A stretch of DNA of 64,000 nucleotides from Coraliomargarita sinensis. GTDB taxonomy: Bacteria > Verrucomicrobiota > Verrucomicrobiia > Opitutales > Coraliomargaritaceae. The position numbers and the translations under genes were made by a program. The DNA lies in NCBI RefSeq assembly GCF_003185655.1, contig NZ_QHJQ01000002.1, positions 1-64,000 on the forward strand, read 5' to 3'. Numbering within the stretch: position 1 is the stretch's first letter; each line of letters starts with the position of its first letter. Shown here piece after piece: positions 46,246 through 55,075 of this stretch. A model generated the notes under the pieces. That model was given only the letters and a program-made list of their open reading frames with translations. It was not told the DNA's origin and searched no databases.

Positions 46246-47037
46246 ATGCCAAAAATTTTATTCCTAGGTGACATCGTGGGTCGACCGGGCCGCAACTTTG
46301 TGATGGAGCGTATCGCCGACCTTCGCGAGGAGTTGAACGCGGATTTTGTGATCGCCAATGCGGAGAACGCCGCTGGCGGTGCCGGTATTACCAAAAAGAT
46401 TGCGGAGCAGCTCATCGCCTCCGGAATCGATGCGATCACACTGGGCGACCATGTCTGGGACCAGAAGAATTTCGAGAATGAGATCAACGAACTCGAAGCG
46501 GTGTGTCGCCCCAGTAATCTCCCCGACAACAATCCCGGTCGCCGGCATTTGATTGTGGAAAAAGACGGGTTTCGGCTCGGGATTTTTACCGTGCTCGGCC
46601 GGAATTATCTCGCGCTCAAGGCGAGCTGCCCCTTTCAGGCGACCGACCAGAAACTGAAGGAGCTGGCGGGAGAATGTGATGCATTTTTTGTCGAGGCCCA
46701 TATGGAAGCGACATCTGAAAAAATCGCGCTCGGTTGGCATCTCGAAGGTCGGGCCTGCGCGGTTATTGGCACCCATACCCATGTCGCGACGGCCGATGGG
46801 CGGGTCCTGCCCGGTGGCACGGCCTATCAGAGCGATGCAGGCATGTGTGGTCCGCACGATTCCGTGCTTGGGCGCGATAAAAAAGAAGTGATTGCCACTT
46901 TCCTCGACGGGATGAAGCGACGCTTTCCTGTGGCGGACAATGATGTCTGGATCAACGGCTGTCTGATTGAAGTGGCTGCGGAGGACGGATGCGCGCTCGA
47001 TTGGCAGCGTATCTTTGTTGCTAAAACCCTGGAATAA
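46246..47037 (+). CDS. YmdB-like metallophosphoesterase
   Basis: A 263-residue cytosolic phosphoesterase of the TIGR00282/YmdB family, which in Bacillus hydrolyses 2',3'-cyclic nucleotides and affects biofilm choice. [45 protein letters not shown] and [13 protein letters not shown] are the metal-binding motifs. At the third the usual Asn of GNH is Asp (GDHVWD). The gene diverges from the DUF6807 gene. Start ATG at 46246. Confidence 0.9.
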   Translation: MPKILFLGDIVGRPGRNFVMERIADLREELNADFVIANAENAAGGAGITKKIAEQLIASGIDAITLGDHVWDQKNFENEINELEAVCRPSNLPDNNPGRRHLIVEKDGFRLGIFTVLGRNYLALKASCPFQATDQKLKELAGECDAFFVEAHMEATSEKIALGWHLEGRACAVIGTHTHVATADGRVLPGGTAYQSDAGMCGPHDSVLGRDKKEVIATFLDGMKRRFPVADNDVWINGCLIEVAAEDGCALDWQRIFVAKTLE

Positions 47038-47104
47038 GTCCTTATTGCAAAGACTCTATCACAACGAATCAAATCGTTCACAAAGAGATAACCAAAAACT
47101 ACCT

Positions 47105-47533
47105 ATGAAAAAAATACTACTTCCATTCTGTTTCCTCCTGACCGCAGTGGCAGCCTACGCGCACTGTGGTGCCTGTGGTTCCGACCACAGCCATGATAAA
47201 GCCAAGGCTGAAAAGTCCTGCTGCGGTGAAGACGGGAAGTGCTGCAAAGAAAAGAAAAGCTGCGACAAGAAGGGTAAATCCTGCGACGCCAAGAAGTCTT
47301 GCTGTAAAGAAGGCAAGTCCTGCTGCGGTAAATGCGGTGGCGATAAGCAATGCGCTAAGGATAAAAAGTCCTGCGACAAAGAAGGTAAATCCTGCTGCGG
47401 CAAATGCGGTGGGGACAAGAAATGCTCCAAGGACAAAAAGTCCTGCGATTCCGATAAAAAATGCGCCAAGAAGTCTTCCGGCGAAAAAGAAGGCAAGTCC
47501 TGCTGTGGTTCAGGCGGGAAGTGCTGCAAATAA
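47105..47533 (+). CDS. Secreted cysteine/lysine-rich repeat protein
   Basis: A 142-residue protein. A signal peptide of about 19 residues (MKKILLPFCFLLTAVAAYA) sets the start at 47105. The mature 123 residues contain 25 Cys, many in CC and CxxC pairs, and lysine is the most common other residue. A 24-residue unit, starting GKSCCGKCGGDKQCAKDKKS, is present twice in tandem with near-identical sequence, with shorter partial units on both sides. The start of the mature part, HCGACGSDHSHD, adds His. This looks like a metal-binding or disulfide-rich periplasmic protein, metallothionein-like in composition but unrelated to known metallothioneins as far as I can see. An intrinsic terminator follows. 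Confidence 0.75.
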   Translation: MKKILLPFCFLLTAVAAYAHCGACGSDHSHDKAKAEKSCCGEDGKCCKEKKSCDKKGKSCDAKKSCCKEGKSCCGKCGGDKQCAKDKKSCDKEGKSCCGKCGGDKKCSKDKKSCDSDKKCAKKSSGEKEGKSCCGSGGKCCK

Positions 47534-47542
47534 TCGGGTTAA

Positions 47543-49069
47543 TTAACTGACACTCTCCTGCCCCGGCGCTTTCGAGCCCGGGGCTTTTTCATGCCAGAGC
47601 GCCCCGATCCCGAAGGTCCAGGTTGTGCCGATCAGGATGAGCCAGGACCAACCGAGTTGTAGATATTCCAGTTTGATCAGCGTGAGCAGGGTGACGCAAA
47701 TGGCCGCGGCAGTGAGCATGGCGATCCAGTTACCGCGGTCCGACCCCCGCTTGGTTAGCGTGCCTAGGAGGAACACGCCGAGTAGTGCTCCATAAGTGAC
47801 ACTGGCAATTTGAAATGTGAGCCAAAGGAACCCCTCGGCATCTTTGAGGGCATAAGCGATCGATGCGAGAATCAGTCCGAAGGTGCAGACCAGAACCCTT
47901 GAAACAATCAGACCCTGTTGTTCACTGATCTCCTTGTTCAGCAGTGGCCGATAGAGGTCCACAAGGGCGGAGGAACTCAGTGCGCCCATGGTCGAGTCGA
48001 GGCTCGACATGGCCGCGGCCAGAACACCCACCAGTAGGAGGCCGCGAAGTCCGTTGGGCAACTCGCTTGCTATGAAGTGGGGGAACACCTTGTCGGCGAT
48101 CACTTCGCGGCTACCATCAGCCAGCACACTGCTCGGCAGGGTGGCCTCACCAGATACCTGATAGTAGGCAAACAGGGCGATGCCGACGAAGAGAAAGAGC
48201 GCGGCGATCGGGATGGAGATAAACCCGCTCAGGATTACACTGCGGCGGGCCGCCTTCACATCGCGGCAAGTCAGGATGCGCTGTGTCATGTCCTGATCCG
48301 TACCGAAGGCGGCTGCCGTGCTCAGAAAACCGAACATAACGGCGACCCAAAAAAATTTCGATTCGTTCAACCAGGCCCAGCTGTCCGCACTTTCCGGTTG
48401 AAAACGAAAGACTTCAAAACGTCCGTGCTCGGCCCCGATTTCAAAGATTTCCGCCCAGCCGATCGCGTAGCCCACGTAGCCGACCAATACGATGCCGCAG
48501 GAAATAAAGATGATCGCCTGCAGGACATCGGTCCAGATGATGCCCTTGATCCCGCCGCTGCCCGAGTAAATGATGGCGACAAGGGTAAACACCGAGAGGC
48601 AGATCCAGAATGGCGCGTTCAGAATGAGGCTGATGCCGGTCACTGCGATCATGAGTCGGACCGCGGAGGCCAGGAGGCGTGTTACGATAAAGAAAGCGGT
48701 TGCGGTATAGCGCGTGCCGCCGCCGAAGCGCTTGGAAAGATAATCGTAGATAGTCAGGCTGTTGACGGCATAAAACGCACCGACGAAAACGAAGGCGATC
48801 AATAGCCGGGCCAGCAGCGAGCCGATACCGAACTGCAGATAGTTCATGTTCTCCGCATAGCCGACACCCGGTGTGGCCAGAAAGGTGGCGGCACTGACCT
48901 CAGTTGCCACGATCGAGCCGAGTACGGCCAGCCATGGCATGGTCCGGTTCGCGCTGATGAATTCCCTGACGTTGCGGTTGCTTTTCGAGTGATAGACGCC
49001 GATTGCCAGGACGGCACCCATGTAGAGCAGGACAATACAGCCGTCAAACAAGCTCAGGTTGGCAAACAC
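47543..49069 (-). CDS. Sodium:solute symporter (SSS family)
   Basis: A 508-residue permease with about 13 hydrophobic helices. Recognisable features are GVYHSKSNRNVREFISANRT near the start, LGSIVATEVSAATFLATPGV, the sodium-site region YSGSGGIKGIIWTDVLQAII and LLVGVLAAAMSSLDSTMGAL in helix 8. SSS transporters of this type import sugars, amino acids or sialic acid with Na+. Location near the sulfatase/fucosidase cluster suggests a sugar such as fucose, which is inference. It is convergent with the Cys-rich gene, whose terminator overlaps its 3' end. Confidence 0.92.
   Translation of the reverse strand: MFANLSLFDGCIVLLYMGAVLAIGVYHSKSNRNVREFISANRTMPWLAVLGSIVATEVSAATFLATPGVGYAENMNYLQFGIGSLLARLLIAFVFVGAFYAVNSLTIYDYLSKRFGGGTRYTATAFFIVTRLLASAVRLMIAVTGISLILNAPFWICLSVFTLVAIIYSGSGGIKGIIWTDVLQAIIFISCGIVLVGYVGYAIGWAEIFEIGAEHGRFEVFRFQPESADSWAWLNESKFFWVAVMFGFLSTAAAFGTDQDMTQRILTCRDVKAARRSVILSGFISIPIAALFLFVGIALFAYYQVSGEATLPSSVLADGSREVIADKVFPHFIASELPNGLRGLLLVGVLAAAMSSLDSTMGALSSSALVDLYRPLLNKEISEQQGLIVSRVLVCTFGLILASIAYALKDAEGFLWLTFQIASVTYGALLGVFLLGTLTKRGSDRGNWIAMLTAAAICVTLLTLIKLEYLQLGWSWLILIGTTWTFGIGALWHEKAPGSKAPGQESVS
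47560..47589 (+). terminator. Rho-independent terminator of the Cys-rich gene, inside the symporter 3' end
   Basis: GCCCCGG / CCGGGGC stem followed by five T on the plus strand, 27 bp after the Cys-rich stop. It lies within the last codons of the convergent symporter gene. Confidence 0.8.
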
Positions 49070-49178
49070 AGTAATAACAAATTCAAAAGGACGCAGCCTT
49101 GCTGCGCATGCGAGGTTGCGGGAAAACTGCTTTTATTCTTCTCGACACGCGGGGATGCAAACTGAAAATATATGAGCT

Positions 49179-49562
49179 ATGGCTAGGCCGGAGACTGCAC
49201 TAATTGTTGATGATGAAGCGCATTTGCGCACTTACCTCAAATTAATCCTCAAGCAGATTGGTTTTACTGTTTTTCACGAAGCTGTGAACGGTCAGGAGGG
49301 GATTGATTTTTACAAAGAGCATTCGCCTGACATTGTTTTGATGGATGTGAATATGCCGGTGAAAGAAGGCCTGGAGGCCTTGAAAGAAATTATTGATTAC
49401 GACGAGGAGGCCGTGGTGGTCATGACGACATCGGTCGCGTCAAGGCAGGCAGTCGAGACCAGCGTCGAACTGGGTGCTTCGCATTATATCCGCAAGGATA
49501 TGAAAAAAGACGAGGTGGCTGAAGTGATCAATAATCTCATCGATGAAATCTGGGAGGATTAA
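49179..49562 (+). CDS. CheY-like single-domain response regulator
   Basis: A 127-residue receiver domain without an output domain. Acidic pocket ALIVDDEAHL, phosphorylation-site Asp in DIVLMDVNMPVKEGLEAL, the switch Thr in VVVMTTSVASRQ and Lys in HYIRKDMKKDE. It is the first gene of a three-gene unit with a 61-residue protein (9-bp gap) and a PilB/GspE ATPase, so it may control pilus or secretion activity in response to an unlinked histidine kinase. Confidence 0.93.
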   Translation: MARPETALIVDDEAHLRTYLKLILKQIGFTVFHEAVNGQEGIDFYKEHSPDIVLMDVNMPVKEGLEALKEIIDYDEEAVVVMTTSVASRQAVETSVELGASHYIRKDMKKDEVAEVINNLIDEIWED

Positions 49563-49571
49563 ATTTTACCA

Positions 49572-49757
49572 ATGAGCGACGAAACCATGCCAACCGCCAA
49601 GCCGCCTGCGGGAGAATACAGGTTCTCTTTGCGCGAAATGCTCCACGAGGTTAAGGTAGAACGACGTGATTCCCAGTTTGGTCGCCAGTTGGTCGATGCC
49701 ACCGAGATCGATAAGATGTTCAGCAAGAGCAAGCGTAAGAAAAAGAAAGCCAGATGA
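49572..49757 (+). CDS. Small basic-tailed protein between response regulator and PilB-like ATPase
   Basis: A 61-residue protein, MSDETMPTAKPPAGEYRFSL at the start, ending in a strongly basic tail (KSKRKKKKAR). Its stop overlaps the ATG of the ATPase gene by four bases (ATGA), indicating translational coupling. A helical central segment (LREMLHEVKVERRDS) could pair with either neighbour. Not recognised; likely an adaptor or stability factor for the ATPase or response regulator (inference). Confidence 0.7.
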   Translation: MSDETMPTAKPPAGEYRFSLREMLHEVKVERRDSQFGRQLVDATEIDKMFSKSKRKKKKAR

Positions 49758-51463
49758 GTGCGACCATACGCGAAGAACTTCTTTCTGAGTTCGGAATCAA
49801 CCTTTCCAGCGAAGTCTATGACAGGGCCTTGTTGTCTGCGGATGAATCTTCCCTGGAACTCGTCGAACATATGATCGATGACGGGATCATTCCGAAAGAG
49901 GTGGGGTGCCGTCTTTGGAGCACGCGCATCAACTCTGCTTATGTCGATCCGCTCTCGACCATGATCAGTGATTCCGCCATCGCTGCGGTGCCTCAGGAAA
50001 TCGCACGGAAGGGGAATCTGATGCCACTGTACGAAGTGGAGGACGCCTTGACCGTTGCCATGCCGGATCCGCACAACGAGGCGCTTATTTCCCGACTCTC
50101 TGCCATCACCGGGAAGCAAATCAGCCCGGTGTTCTGCCTGACCAACGAGGTTCAGGATTCGATCGAGCTGTATTACAGCTCGGACGAAAGTGTCGAGGAG
50201 TTGATTGAGCAACTCGAGCGCAGCCAGGGAGCGCTGCTCAAACAGCTGTCTCCCGAGGAGCTGGCCAATATGGCCGAGTCCAAATCGGTGATCGGGCTTT
50301 GCGACGCTTTGCTCTACCTTGCCATCAAAGAGCGTGCCTCCGATATTCACATCGAGCCGCGGATGAATAATACCAAGATCCGCTTCCGTATCGACGGACG
50401 CTTGCAGGACACCTTCACGATCGCATCGGCACTGCATCCGGCTCTGCGCTCGCGTGTTAAGATTCTCTGTAATCTCAACATCGCGGAAGCCCGTTTCCCC
50501 CAGGATGGCCGGTTCTCCATCCCACTTGGCACCCAGCACGTAAATTTCCGCGTGTCGATCATGCCGACGATTTACGGCGAGAAACTGGTTCTTCGCCTCC
50601 TTGCTTTGACCGGGAAGAAAGATTTTCGGACGCTCGATCAGATGCTGATCTCCCAGAAAATCAGCAAACCCCTTAAACATATCATCCACAGTCCGAATGG
50701 TATGATTTTTGTGACAGGCCCAACCGGTTCGGGTAAATCGACGACTCTCTATGCTGCTCTGCACGAGATAAACACGGTCGACGTTAATATTTGTACCATT
50801 GAGGATCCCGTGGAAACACGGATGGAAGGGATCACCCAGACGCAGGTGAATAATAATATCGATCTCCGGTTTTCCACGATTCTGCGGTCTTTGCTCCGGC
50901 AGGACCCGGATGTCATCCTGGTGGGCGAGATTCGCGACTTGGAAACCGCCAAAATTTCAACGGAAGCGGCCCTGACCGGGCACCTGGTCTTTTCGACGCT
51001 GCATACGAATAACGCGATTCAGGCAGTCGTCCGCTTAATTGAACTCGGGATTGAGCCCTACATGGTGGCTCCGTCCATTCTGGCGGTTTTGGCCCAGCGT
51101 CTGGCCGCACGCATCTGTGAGCACTGCAAGCGCTCCTACACGCCCGACAAGGAAATCTTGCGGAAATTCTTCTACGATTGGAAGGAAGTGGAAGCGCCCG
51201 TTTTTTATGAGGGTGAGGGCTGCCCCTATTGCCGGAATACGGGATATCACGGGCGTATCGCCTTCCATGAGCTCGCCATGATTACGGATGAGATGCGGAC
51301 TATCATCTCCAACGCGGGGAGCGAAGAAGCGCTGAAGGCGGCTGCGGGCAAGGCAGGTTATAAACCCCTGAGCTATGATGGCCTGAAGAAGGTGATGCTC
51401 GGCTTTACCACGATCGAGGAATTGCAGGCACACGCGTCCTTCGATTTTATTTCCGATTCGTGA
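49754..51463 (+). CDS. Type IV pilus / type II secretion ATPase (PilB/GspE family)
   Basis: A 569-residue cytosolic assembly ATPase. Residues 1-150 form the GspE/PilB N-terminal domain. Then come MNNTKIRFRIDGRLQDTF, Walker A FVTGPTGSGKSTTLYAALHE (about residue 321), Asp box ICTIEDPVETRMEGITQTQV, Walker B QDPDVILVGEIRDLETA and the His box HLVFSTLHTNNAIQAV. A four-Cys zinc module (CEHCKRSY, CPYCRNTGY) lies around 454-491. This powers pilus or pseudopilus extension. No inner-membrane platform gene follows; the prepilin at 7.9 kb is the only linked pilin. Both PilB and GspE are possible. Confidence 0.93.
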   Translation: MSATIREELLSEFGINLSSEVYDRALLSADESSLELVEHMIDDGIIPKEVGCRLWSTRINSAYVDPLSTMISDSAIAAVPQEIARKGNLMPLYEVEDALTVAMPDPHNEALISRLSAITGKQISPVFCLTNEVQDSIELYYSSDESVEELIEQLERSQGALLKQLSPEELANMAESKSVIGLCDALLYLAIKERASDIHIEPRMNNTKIRFRIDGRLQDTFTIASALHPALRSRVKILCNLNIAEARFPQDGRFSIPLGTQHVNFRVSIMPTIYGEKLVLRLLALTGKKDFRTLDQMLISQKISKPLKHIIHSPNGMIFVTGPTGSGKSTTLYAALHEINTVDVNICTIEDPVETRMEGITQTQVNNNIDLRFSTILRSLLRQDPDVILVGEIRDLETAKISTEAALTGHLVFSTLHTNNAIQAVVRLIELGIEPYMVAPSILAVLAQRLAARICEHCKRSYTPDKEILRKFFYDWKEVEAPVFYEGEGCPYCRNTGYHGRIAFHELAMITDEMRTIISNAGSEEALKAAAGKAGYKPLSYDGLKKVMLGFTTIEELQAHASFDFISDS

Positions 51464-51514
51464 GTCTGCCTCCCCGGCTGAAGACACAATAGGCCTTCGA
51501 ACAGAAACTTGAAA

Positions 51515-51745
51515 GTAGCCGAAGCCCTTAGGCTTGGTCGGTGGGCCTTGCGGTTAAAGAGTGATCGAGACCAAACGCTAAGGCGTTCGGCTACGAAACT
51601 AGAGTATGGACCAAACGCTGAGGCGTTCGGCTTAGGAGCTGGGGAAGCAAACGCTAAGGTTAATTGATCAGAAGCTTGAAAGTAGCCGAAGCCCTTAGGC
51701 TTTGGTCAGTGGGCCTTGCGGTTAAAGAGTGATCGAGACAAAGCA
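51515..51745. repeat. Family B REP cluster I
   Basis: One paired copy at 51515-51594 (GTAGCCGAAGCCCTTAGGCT at the left, TTCGGCTAC at the right), an inverted half-copy at 51611-51633 and another left half from 51682 with its GGGCCTTGCGGTTAAAGAG tail. The unit differs from clusters II and III by CTTAGG in place of CTTCGG. It fills the 329 bp between the PilB-like gene and the response regulator gene. Confidence 0.9.
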
Positions 51746-51792
51746 GGAGTGCGTTGGGAGCAGCTCGCCTTTGGCTCCCCCATCCGCCTAGT

Positions 51793-52530
51793 TTACTCAG
51801 GCTCTTTGACGTCGTAAATGTAGCCGACGCCGTGAACGGTGCGGAAAGCGTCGAGACTCAAGCCGTGGCGCTTGTAGAGGTCACGGATTTTTACGATGTA
51901 CTGATCGATGGATCGACTGCGCACATCCGCGTGGATACCCCAGACAGAGTGGATTAGATTCTTCCGGGTCAGCACGGAGTTTGGATGCTCCGCGAGATAG
52001 ACAAAAATGCCGAGTTCCTTCCGGCCCACACTTTCCACTTCGCCGTCGGGGAAGGTGACTTCCAGTCGTTGCGGGTTCACTTCGGCGCCACAGAAGTCAA
52101 AGGGCTTATTGCTGACCGTGGCGTTTTCGGTGACATTGCTGTCGTGGGCGGTTTCCGCGCGGCGGAGCACGGCTTTGATCCGAGCGATCAGTTCGGGAAA
52201 GCCAAATGGCTTGGTAATGTAGTCATCGCCACCCATTTCCAGGGCTTTCACTTTTTGCACTTCCGTGTTCTCCCCGGTGAGGAAGATGACCGGAGTCGTG
52301 TTGCCGCCCTTGCGTAGATCATCCATCAGTGTGAATCCCGACTCATCCGGCAGGTGCACATCCAGGAGGAGTAGATTGGCGAAGTTGTTTTTCAGGAAGC
52401 GTTCGACATGGCTGGCCTGATGGCAGGTCTGGCTCTGCATCCCGGCAATGTCGAGCTGGGTAGCGATCAAAGTGGCGAGATCTTTATCGTCTTCGGCGAT
52501 GACGATGAGTGGCTTGGGTGATTGTTCCAT
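51793..52530 (-). CDS. OmpR-family response regulator
   Basis: A 245-residue two-domain regulator. The receiver has IVIAEDDKDLATLIA, the phospho-Asp in NLLLLDVHLPDESGFTLMDD, VIFLTGENTEVQ and DDYITKPFGFPELIARI. The C-terminal winged helix has FVYLAEHPNSVLTRKNLIHS and VDQYIVKIRDLYKRHG-like recognition helices, ending RTVHGVGYIYDV. It begins one base after the peroxiredoxin stop codon on the same strand. No histidine kinase is adjacent. Confidence 0.93.
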   Translation of the reverse strand: MEQSPKPLIVIAEDDKDLATLIATQLDIAGMQSQTCHQASHVERFLKNNFANLLLLDVHLPDESGFTLMDDLRKGGNTTPVIFLTGENTEVQKVKALEMGGDDYITKPFGFPELIARIKAVLRRAETAHDSNVTENATVSNKPFDFCGAEVNPQRLEVTFPDGEVESVGRKELGIFVYLAEHPNSVLTRKNLIHSVWGIHADVRSRSIDQYIVKIRDLYKRHGLSLDAFRTVHGVGYIYDVKEPE

Positions 52531-52531
52531 C

Positions 52532-53008
52532 TTAGGCAGTCAGTTGAGTGTAGTCCTCGAGCACGGTTTCAGCGTGTTCGTTTGGTTTTACTTTTGGATA
52601 GGTTTTTAAGATTTTTCCATCCTCGGCAATAAGGAAGGACATACGGTGGATGCCATCAAAGGTTTTTCCCATGAACTTTTTTTCGCCGTAAACCCCGAAT
52701 GCTTTGGCCAGTTCAAGTTCCGTATCGGCGATCAGGGGGAAGGGGAGGCTGTATTTTTCGGCAAACTTCCGGTGTGAGGCGTCGTTGTCCTTGCTCACGC
52801 CCACGACCCGGATCCCGGCGTTTTGGAACTTTTTCCAGGCATCGCGAATGCCGCAGGCCTGCTTGGTACAGCCGGGCGTATCGTCTTTCGGGTAGAAGTA
52901 GAGCAGGCAAGGGCCATCAAGTGTCGCGCTGCTTACCTTCTCCCCCGCCTCCATAAATGAAAAGGAGGGAGCTTTGCTGCCGGCTTCGAGTGGTATGGGT
53001 TTAGGCAT
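52532..53008 (-). CDS. Peroxiredoxin (bacterioferritin comigratory protein type)
   Basis: A 158-residue thiol peroxidase. FYPKDDTPGCTKQACGIRDA contains the peroxidatic Cys of the PGCT motif and the nearby second Cys expected in the BCP/PrxQ group. HRMSFLIAEDGKILKTYPKV is the usual C-terminal segment. It reduces H2O2 and organic peroxides in the cytosol using thioredoxin. It sits one base upstream of the OmpR-type regulator gene, which suggests a redox-linked operon. Confidence 0.92.
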   Translation of the reverse strand: MPKPIPLEAGSKAPSFSFMEAGEKVSSATLDGPCLLYFYPKDDTPGCTKQACGIRDAWKKFQNAGIRVVGVSKDNDASHRKFAEKYSLPFPLIADTELELAKAFGVYGEKKFMGKTFDGIHRMSFLIAEDGKILKTYPKVKPNEHAETVLEDYTQLTA

Positions 53009-53141
53009 AATCTTTTGGTAGAGCAGCTACTATTTTTGACCTTAATAAAAACTTTACAATTCCTTATTTCACCGGAGTTGAGGGAGGTCGAAAAAATTTA
53101 TACTTGTGCCTATCGCTGTCTGGATCAAGTTGTGCCGCCCT

Positions 53142-54023
53142 ATGGAAAATGCACCTTTACTCATGCTTGGTCTTCCCAAGGGCAGTCTTGAAGAGCCTAC
53201 GATTAACCTTTTTGGCAAAGCAGGCTTCAGGATTTCCAAGAGTTCGCGTTCCTACCGCCCGTCGATTGACGACGAGCAGTTGGATGGCCGCTTCGTGCGA
53301 GCTCAGGAAGTGAGCCGTTACGTGGAAAACGGCTATTTTGACTGTGGTCTGACCGGACAGGACTGGGTGCGTGAAAATGATTCGGAAATCGTTGAAGTCT
53401 GCGACCTGATCTACAGCCGTGCCTCAAATCGTCGCTCCAAGTGGGTGATCGCGGTTCCCGAGGCATCGCCGATCAAGACGGTCAAGGACCTTGAGGGTAA
53501 GCGTATCTCGACCGAGGTGGTCAACATCACCAAGCAATATTTAGCCGATCACGGGGTGAACGCCGAGGTGGAGTTCTCCTGGGGCGCGACCGAAGTGAAG
53601 GTGCCCGATCTGGTCGACGCCATTGTCGATCTTACGGAAACGGGGAACTCGTTGCGGGCCAACAAACTTCGCATCGTCGACACGCTGCTCCACACCAATA
53701 CAGTGCTCATCGCCAACAAGGATGCCTGGAATGACCGGAACAAGCGTCGGAAGATCGAGAGTATCGCCATGCTTCTTCAGGCTGCACTCGAGGCCAACAA
53801 CAAAGTCGGCCTGAAGCTGAATATCGAAAAATCGAAGCTCGATACGATCCTCGAGGACCTCGCTTCGCTGCGTAATCCCACCATCAATCAGCTCGCGGAT
53901 GATAATTGGGTGGCGCTCGAGACGATCCTCGACGAGAAAGTGGTCCGTGAAATTATTCCTGAGCTGAAGCTACGCGGGGCGGAGGGAATTGTTGAATACC
54001 CGCTGAACAAGGTTGTTTTTTAA
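53142..54023 (+). CDS. hisG: ATP phosphoribosyltransferase (long form)
   Basis: A 293-residue enzyme catalysing the first step of histidine biosynthesis. [37 protein letters not shown] and the PRPP-binding [20 protein letters not shown] are conserved. The extra C-terminal part with [20 protein letters not shown] and [12 protein letters not shown] is the long-form regulatory domain, so feedback by histidine is expected. I start at the ATG at 53142; a track-like extension to 53106 lacks conserved sequence. No other his genes are adjacent. The stop directly abuts the start of aguB. Confidence 0.94.
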   Translation: MENAPLLMLGLPKGSLEEPTINLFGKAGFRISKSSRSYRPSIDDEQLDGRFVRAQEVSRYVENGYFDCGLTGQDWVRENDSEIVEVCDLIYSRASNRRSKWVIAVPEASPIKTVKDLEGKRISTEVVNITKQYLADHGVNAEVEFSWGATEVKVPDLVDAIVDLTETGNSLRANKLRIVDTLLHTNTVLIANKDAWNDRNKRRKIESIAMLLQAALEANNKVGLKLNIEKSKLDTILEDLASLRNPTINQLADDNWVALETILDEKVVREIIPELKLRGAEGIVEYPLNKVVF

Positions 54024-54920
54024 ATGACGCAAGACCGCCATTCGGCAGGGCATAAGGCAGGCACTGTCCGTATCGCGTTGCTTCAAGGGCGGGACCAAGG
54101 CTCGCTCGAGTCCAATCTTGAGCGGACGGAGGGTGCCATTCGTGAGGCAGCCAAGGGCGGGGCGCAAATCGTCTGCACGCAGGAGCTTTTCAATCTGCCC
54201 TACTTTTGCCGCGAGCAGGATCCGCAGCTTTTTGATCTGGCCGAGCCGGTGCCGGGCCCCACGACGGAGGCCCTATCGAGCCTGGCCGGCGAGCTGGGCA
54301 TTGTCATCGTGGCCGCCGTGTTTGAGCGCCGCGCCGCCGGAGTTTACCACAACACGGCAGCCGTGATGGATGCCGATGGCGCTTACCTTGGCAAATACCG
54401 CAAGATGCACATCCCCCAGGACCCTGGCTTTGAGGAGAAGTTCTACTTCACTCCTGGAGATCTGGGCTACAAAGTCTGGGAGACGAAGTTCGGCAAGATC
54501 GGAGTCCTGATTTGCTGGGACCAGTGGTATCCGGAAGCCGCCCGGATGGCAGCGCTCTCGGGCGCCGAGATTCTTTTTTATCCGACCGCGATCGGCTGGC
54601 TGCCCAAGGAAAAAGCAGATTTGGGCGAGGCCCAACACAATGCCTGGGAGACAGTTCAGCGTGGGCATGCGGTGGCGAACGGATGCTATGTCGCCGCGGT
54701 CAACCGCACCGGCACCGAAGGCGAGACCGAGTTTTGGGGCCAATCCTTTGTATCCGACTTTTACGGCCAAGTTGTGGCCCGGGCTTCTATTGCGGAAGAA
54801 GAGGTCTTGTTTGCCGACTGTGACCTAAAGGCCCTCGAAGACACCCGCCGTATCTGGCCTTTCTTTCGTGATCGGCGCACCGACAGCTTTGACGGGCTTA
54901 GTCGGCGGATGCTGGATTGA
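54024..54920 (+). CDS. aguB: N-carbamoylputrescine amidase
   Basis: A 298-residue carbon-nitrogen hydrolase converting N-carbamoylputrescine to putrescine. The catalytic triad is visible: Glu in CTQELFNLPYFCREQD, Lys in YRKMHIPQDPGFEEKF and Cys in VLICWDQWYPEAARMAAL. FYPTAIGWLPKEKADLG is the substrate loop. The paired agmatine deiminase gene follows, which supports this over a general nitrilase. It begins immediately after the hisG stop with no gap. Confidence 0.92.
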   Translation: MTQDRHSAGHKAGTVRIALLQGRDQGSLESNLERTEGAIREAAKGGAQIVCTQELFNLPYFCREQDPQLFDLAEPVPGPTTEALSSLAGELGIVIVAAVFERRAAGVYHNTAAVMDADGAYLGKYRKMHIPQDPGFEEKFYFTPGDLGYKVWETKFGKIGVLICWDQWYPEAARMAALSGAEILFYPTAIGWLPKEKADLGEAQHNAWETVQRGHAVANGCYVAAVNRTGTEGETEFWGQSFVSDFYGQVVARASIAEEEVLFADCDLKALEDTRRIWPFFRDRRTDSFDGLSRRMLD

Positions 54921-54934
54921 GGTGTTGCTTGAGG

Positions 54935-54981
54935 AAACAGGCGGGACGCCTGTTCTACTTAGCACAGGCGTCCCGCCTGTA
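54935..54981. repeat. Family D palindromic repeat
   Basis: ACAGGCGGGACGCCTGT occurs in both orientations, separated by six bases. On the minus strand it reads GTAGAACAGGCGTCCCGCCT, a GTAG start plus hairpin as in REP elements. It lies between aguB and aguA. Confidence 0.7.
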
Positions 54982-55075
54982 TTTCTGTGGGCGCGTAGGT
55001 TTGCGTCTCAGCCCCCGCTATCCGGTCATTATTCACTTTCGATGTTGAGCGTTCGATGTTCCGTGTTCATTGCTT

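Noticed and set aside
49559..50764. 401-residue minus-strand open frame opposite the PilB/GspE ATPase
   Set aside because: Overlaps intact ATPase domains on the other strand; no recognisable motif or start signal.
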